Source: Todiramphus chloris collaris (Eukaryota > Chordata > Aves > Coraciiformes > Alcedinidae). Taken from it: a stretch of 64,000 nucleotides of DNA. Position numbers and translations under genes: made by a program. Under the pieces are notes generated by a model. That model was given only the letters and a program-made list of their open reading frames with translations. It had not been told where the DNA came from and ran no database searches. The DNA lies in NCBI GenBank assembly GCA_025345505.1, contig JANVCC010000018.1, positions 9,003,710 through 9,067,709 on the forward strand, written 5' to 3'. Each line of letters begins with the position of its first letter. Positions within the stretch are counted from its first letter, which is position 1. Positions 60,001 through 64,000 of the stretch are shown one piece after another.

Positions 60001-63000
60001 CATTTCCTCAACCCCATTTGTAATGGGGGGAGCCGTTGGTGGATGGGTATGTATGTACAGAATTTTTTCTTGGTGTAATTTACATTGTTTAAAAATCAGT
60101 TATGTTACATACTGTTCCTTAAGATCACATTCTTTTAAAGGCAGTATTAAAAAAAACGTTTTGAAACATAAGATCTGAAGCTTGTTTTTTGTTTCAGACT
60201 GGGAAGGAGATGTTCTGGTTTGGATTCTTTGGTAACAAATAGAAAAGTGAAAATAATTTGGATGTCTAAAGAGAGCATGCCAGCAAAAAAGTCTTGTTTG
60301 CAATGTAGAAAGTTAATTTAGGGAAGCTTTTCCTTGATTCTAGGCCTGTACATTCTAATTGCTCAGATTCTTGTTAAAGCACTTAAGAAAAACTTGTTGA
60401 CTCTCTGTTAGAATGAAAGTTGTATGTCTCAAGCATAATCATTCCAACATGCGTGTACTGAGATAAATTCTCCCTAGTTCCTGCTTGTGTGTAGATAAAT
60501 TTTGGGTTTATACAGAGTTTTTATCTTCAGAAAAGGCAGTTTTAATTTTTTTGTTTTGTTTTTTGTTCTGTTTTTTTTTAATAGCATATTGCCTAGAGAG
60601 TACTCAAGTTTTTAAACTTGCTAAGTAGTTTTTTAATGAAAGCTAATGAAGAGGTAATGAAGGCTGATGTCTCAAAACAGCAATGCAGCAAATTAACGTC
60701 ACACTTCCTTATAGAGAAGCAGTTGTATAGTGTTATTGCTGACAAAGCCTGGCAGTGTAGAATGGAACAATAATGGTTAGAAATTTGTCCCATTAGCTCC
60801 TCTAAACTTTTGTTAATCACCAGTGTAGTGGGTCTGGCTGAGCTGATTTTCCCAGTAGCACTTATTACCTGACAAGCTTAACAAGAAAAGTGTAGATTCT
60901 TCAAATTAGAAGAAAAGAGATTTTCCATGTACATATATTAAGTAATCGGCGCCAATTAAGTAATAAGCACGTTCAGCCAAGAACAGCAATTCAAATTTCA
61001 TTTCACAGCTTTGTTTTCAAACTTCTGAGTGTATTTGGTGTCTTCCTTTTTTGTTTGTGGTGTTATTTATGCAGGTACAGTGGACTGAGAGATGCAGAGC
61101 AATACACTCACATTTGGCAGTGCAGTAGAGGGAAAGTTAAGAGCCTCAGCAGACTAGATGGGATTAAACCTAAACTGTTTCACACTGAAGATTAAACCTG
61201 TACGTTTTCTTGTATGAAAGACAGTTCTTCAGTTTGATTTACAAGCAATAAAGGACCAGTCAGCCCCTTTTTTGAAGAATTACCTTTTCTTGTAGCTCAT
61301 TTAAATAATAAGCTAAAAAAAAATTCAAGGTATGGGTAAATATCTTAATGGACTGTTTTAATTAAAAAAAAAAAATAACGTCCTGTTTACAGAAACTCTA
61401 ATTTGACAGGCTTTTATGGTATTTTTCTTCTGTTTTGTAAAATGATATATAAACTTTTTATCGGCTATCTCTTTGGGCTTTCAATTTACAAGCTTCTGCA
61501 ATATCTGTCATTGACGTCCTGTTCTGTACCTTTCTTAGCAGCTCTTTGGAGTTGGTAATTTCTTACACAACTAAAAGACTTTGTTGAAAAACCTTCTAAG
61601 TTTATACTAAACTGTGTGTCCTAATTGCGTTGGAATATGTCACTTTAGCTCTGCAAGTGGAGCAAATAGTGCAACTGTAAAAAATAGTTATAAAATCTGG
61701 TTTCACTGCAGACACATGATTATTAATTTATGCAAGTCTAGTGGTTCTGCTGGCATTAGACTGTAGGGATTAAAATCCTGAGCTTGAGGACACCTGACAG
61801 TAGTTGAGAAAAACTTGTGCCAACAGTTCTGCCTCTCTTAGGGCAAATTTTCAACTTGTTAGGTGGGAAGACAGGCATGAAAGCCTGTGCAAGGAAGAGA
61901 TAAATTTCTGACATAATGGAAGAGTTTGTGTTCGGAAGGAACGAGTGCAGTTCCCTGGTTTTTTGAGGATGTTTCCTTTCATAGCTGGGAACAGAACCCA
62001 GTCTTGTTAAGCCAGTGAACCGTCATGTAGCTCTGGAATAGGGGGCAAGATGTGCTTTGTTTTCCTCTTGTTTTTGGGGGGGAAGTGGTGTCCTGTTGTG
62101 CTTGTTCCTGTATGGTCTGTTGCAAGTAGACCTGTAATTTCCAAATGTGGCAGTGACTTGCAAAATGCTACCCAGCATAATTTTATATATATTTTTATAT
62201 ACATATGATGTTGATAAAAGCCTAGGAAATTCCTTTCTCCCGAGAATGTGCTTCCAGATTACTGATACTCCTAATGAAAAGCAAGCAAGCAAACTGGTCA
62301 GTGTATACAAGTGTCAGCTCTTCTGATAACCTTGCCCCTTTGTGACTTAGGTTTTTTTCAGCAGACTGGACAGTGCTTTTGCCAAGTATATATCTGTATA
62401 TGTTCACCCTTCCCTTGCTACATGATGCAGAAATCCCTGCCTTGAAATCTCCTAGTTCCTTGTGTTTCCATTGTTGGTGTCCTCAGCAGCGGTAAGGCTG
62501 CTTCTCAAACTTACAATACGAAGTTCACAAAGGAATAAAACAAGATGGAGAGTGGCTGCTCAGTCAGGCCAAACAAATGGACAAACTGAATTTGGTTTTG
62601 TTACAGCATTTGAATATATTGAGGGTCATATAGTGCAAAAGTATAACTTGATCTCAAGAATATGAGTTAAACCTAAAATACAGGGATGGAAGAATTATTC
62701 ACTTGCCTGCAAAAAGTTTGAGTTGGTTTTAGAACACTATTTTAATACAATGAAAACTGCTAAATACCTGCTGCGGGAAGTTGTTATGCTTCTGATGCTG
62801 TAACCATGCAAATGTGCGCTAGGTCTAAACATCGGTGTTTTTGTCAGAAATGCTTAACATTTTGTTTACTTAGACTGCTTAAGGAGCTTGGGCTGCTTTA
62901 TTTTGGAGTATTTAATTGAGCCTGAGTTCCGTTATGGTGCTCAGAAAATGTTCTCTCTTTTCAAAACATGACAAGTTTGTAGACTTTGAATTACTTGGGA

Positions 63001-64000
63001 GCAGCAACTTTTATTTTAAGCAGCTGGGCAGGGGCAGTAAGTGAAGCTTTGCTTCCTTCAGGCCTCAGAGAGGTATGGGAAGATGCATCTAGCCAAAGGC
63101 AGCTTTAATTAAACAAATGCAGTATTTTCTTGAAACACGACACACAATATTTAGTGTTTCAACTTGTGTCCAAAACATAGTTCAATTGTGACTCTAGTAG
63201 TTTGCCATTCAGCTTCTGAGTATCTTTTTTTTTTTAATCTGGATGCACTATCTTCTATGCCAAAAGAAGGAAATAGTATGGAAGTTGGTGAAATACTCTA
63301 GAGGAGATATCTCTATATAGAGCCCTAAACAACATTTGATGATAAAGGTTTTAAGCTCTGCAGTTCAGGCTGATTCTATAGTTTTCCCTCGTTGTCCTTT
63401 TTTATAAATCTCTGATAGATTTGGGTCTTAACATTTTAATTTGTATTAAAATATTTTTATTTAGGAATTTCTTGCTGGCTGCCCATCTGAAATGTTAAAT
63501 GACCTTTTGTATACGTAGTCAAGTGTGTGGCATGGCTGTACAGGACGTTGTTTAACTATGTATTGTGTTTTAAAATGTAGCCATTTTAGTTGTCTTAAAT
63601 TATTTTTGAACGTTGTTATTTTTAAGTCTCTGCCATAAGCATGTATCATACACGAGAAGGGAAGTGTTGCAGAAGAGCCACCCCTGTAGAAAACTACTAA
63701 AAAGTTATTTTGCATTAAAACATTCAGCTTTAAAGGCTCAAACATTTGCAATGCAAACAGAAGCTTCCTTTTCTTGCCAGTCGCAGCACCATGATTGCCA
63801 GGTGTGTTGTTGAATTTATAGCCTAGTACCATAACTTCAATTTCAAACTCTGTTGCTCTTCATTTCTTTGTCAGGGTGATCAGTGTGATCACCAGGGAGG
63901 GGAGGGCTGAGATTTGGAATTTCTTAATGCAGGACACATGCTTTTACTACTTTATGGTTAGCTGGTTTAACTACTTGGTTTATAAAATGAAGTCTTCAGA

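Larger units (their letters stand above)
45202..64000 (+). other. PUM2: probable first intron of PUM2, not closed in this window
   Basis: After the donor at 45202 the sequence stays CpG-rich to about 45900 and then becomes AT-rich without any exon I can support. I looked for the first PUM2 coding exon (MNHDFQALALESRGMGELLP) and did not find it on the plus strand. The region carries only small CR1 pieces (52875, 53935), an A/C-rich tract (52540-52710), T-runs and a 32-bp period duplication at 51000. Low repeat content and long T-rich stretches fit an intron. Unrecognised 5' UTR exons could be hidden here. Confidence 0.55.

Noticed and set aside
45202-64000. PUM2 first coding exon (MNHDFQALAL...)
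   Set aside because: Searched for by eye on the plus strand and not found; it probably lies beyond 64000.
1-64000. tRNA, rRNA or CRISPR-like arrays
   Set aside because: No tRNA-type A/B boxes with cloverleaf pairing were recognised, no rRNA sequence, and the only tandem arrays lack a repeat-spacer pattern.

Overview
The window looks like a bird nuclear genome. Fragments of CR1 LINEs occur in both orientations, with the typical 3' tails made of ATTCTRTG-type octamers. Two solo endogenous-retrovirus LTRs of types common in bird genomes are present. There is one vertebrate multi-exon gene and one strong CpG-island promoter. There are no prokaryotic features.

The clearest gene is on the minus strand, from 31389 down to 20499. 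It is a seven-exon amino acid transporter light subunit of the SLC7 family, close to b0,+AT (SLC7A9). All splice sites and phases agree, giving an intact protein of 484 residues, or 508 if an upstream in-frame exon supplies the start. I assign it to SLC7A15 (arpAT) because of its neighbour. In mouse, as I recall, Slc7a15 lies on the minus strand directly next to Pum2 on the plus strand, and this window shows the same divergent layout. The right half starts with a large CpG island (about 43.95-45.9 kb) holding an NRF1 palindrome, YY1-like elements and a noncoding first exon with a consensus donor at 45202. Everything from there to 64000 fits a long first intron of PUM2. No PUM2 coding exon was found in the window.

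Layout: 1-20 kb is intergenic, with eight CR1 copies or pieces, a solo LTR inserted into one of them, a GC-rich block with a 44-bp minisatellite, and a few AT-rich stretches that could be conserved noncoding elements. 20.5-31.5 kb is the transporter gene, whose fourth intron carries a (TTTTC)n array broken by an assembly gap. 31.5-43.9 kb is the divergent intergenic space with a second solo LTR and small CR1 tails. 43.9-45.9 kb is the PUM2-type promoter. 45.9-64 kb is AT-rich intronic sequence with few repeats.

I found no unprecedented system. The points most worth checking are the intact bird transporter (its human counterpart is a pseudogene), its possible extra N-terminal exon, its unusually large first-half exon, and the 3-codon upstream ORF that coincides with a YY1-like element in the PUM2 leader.
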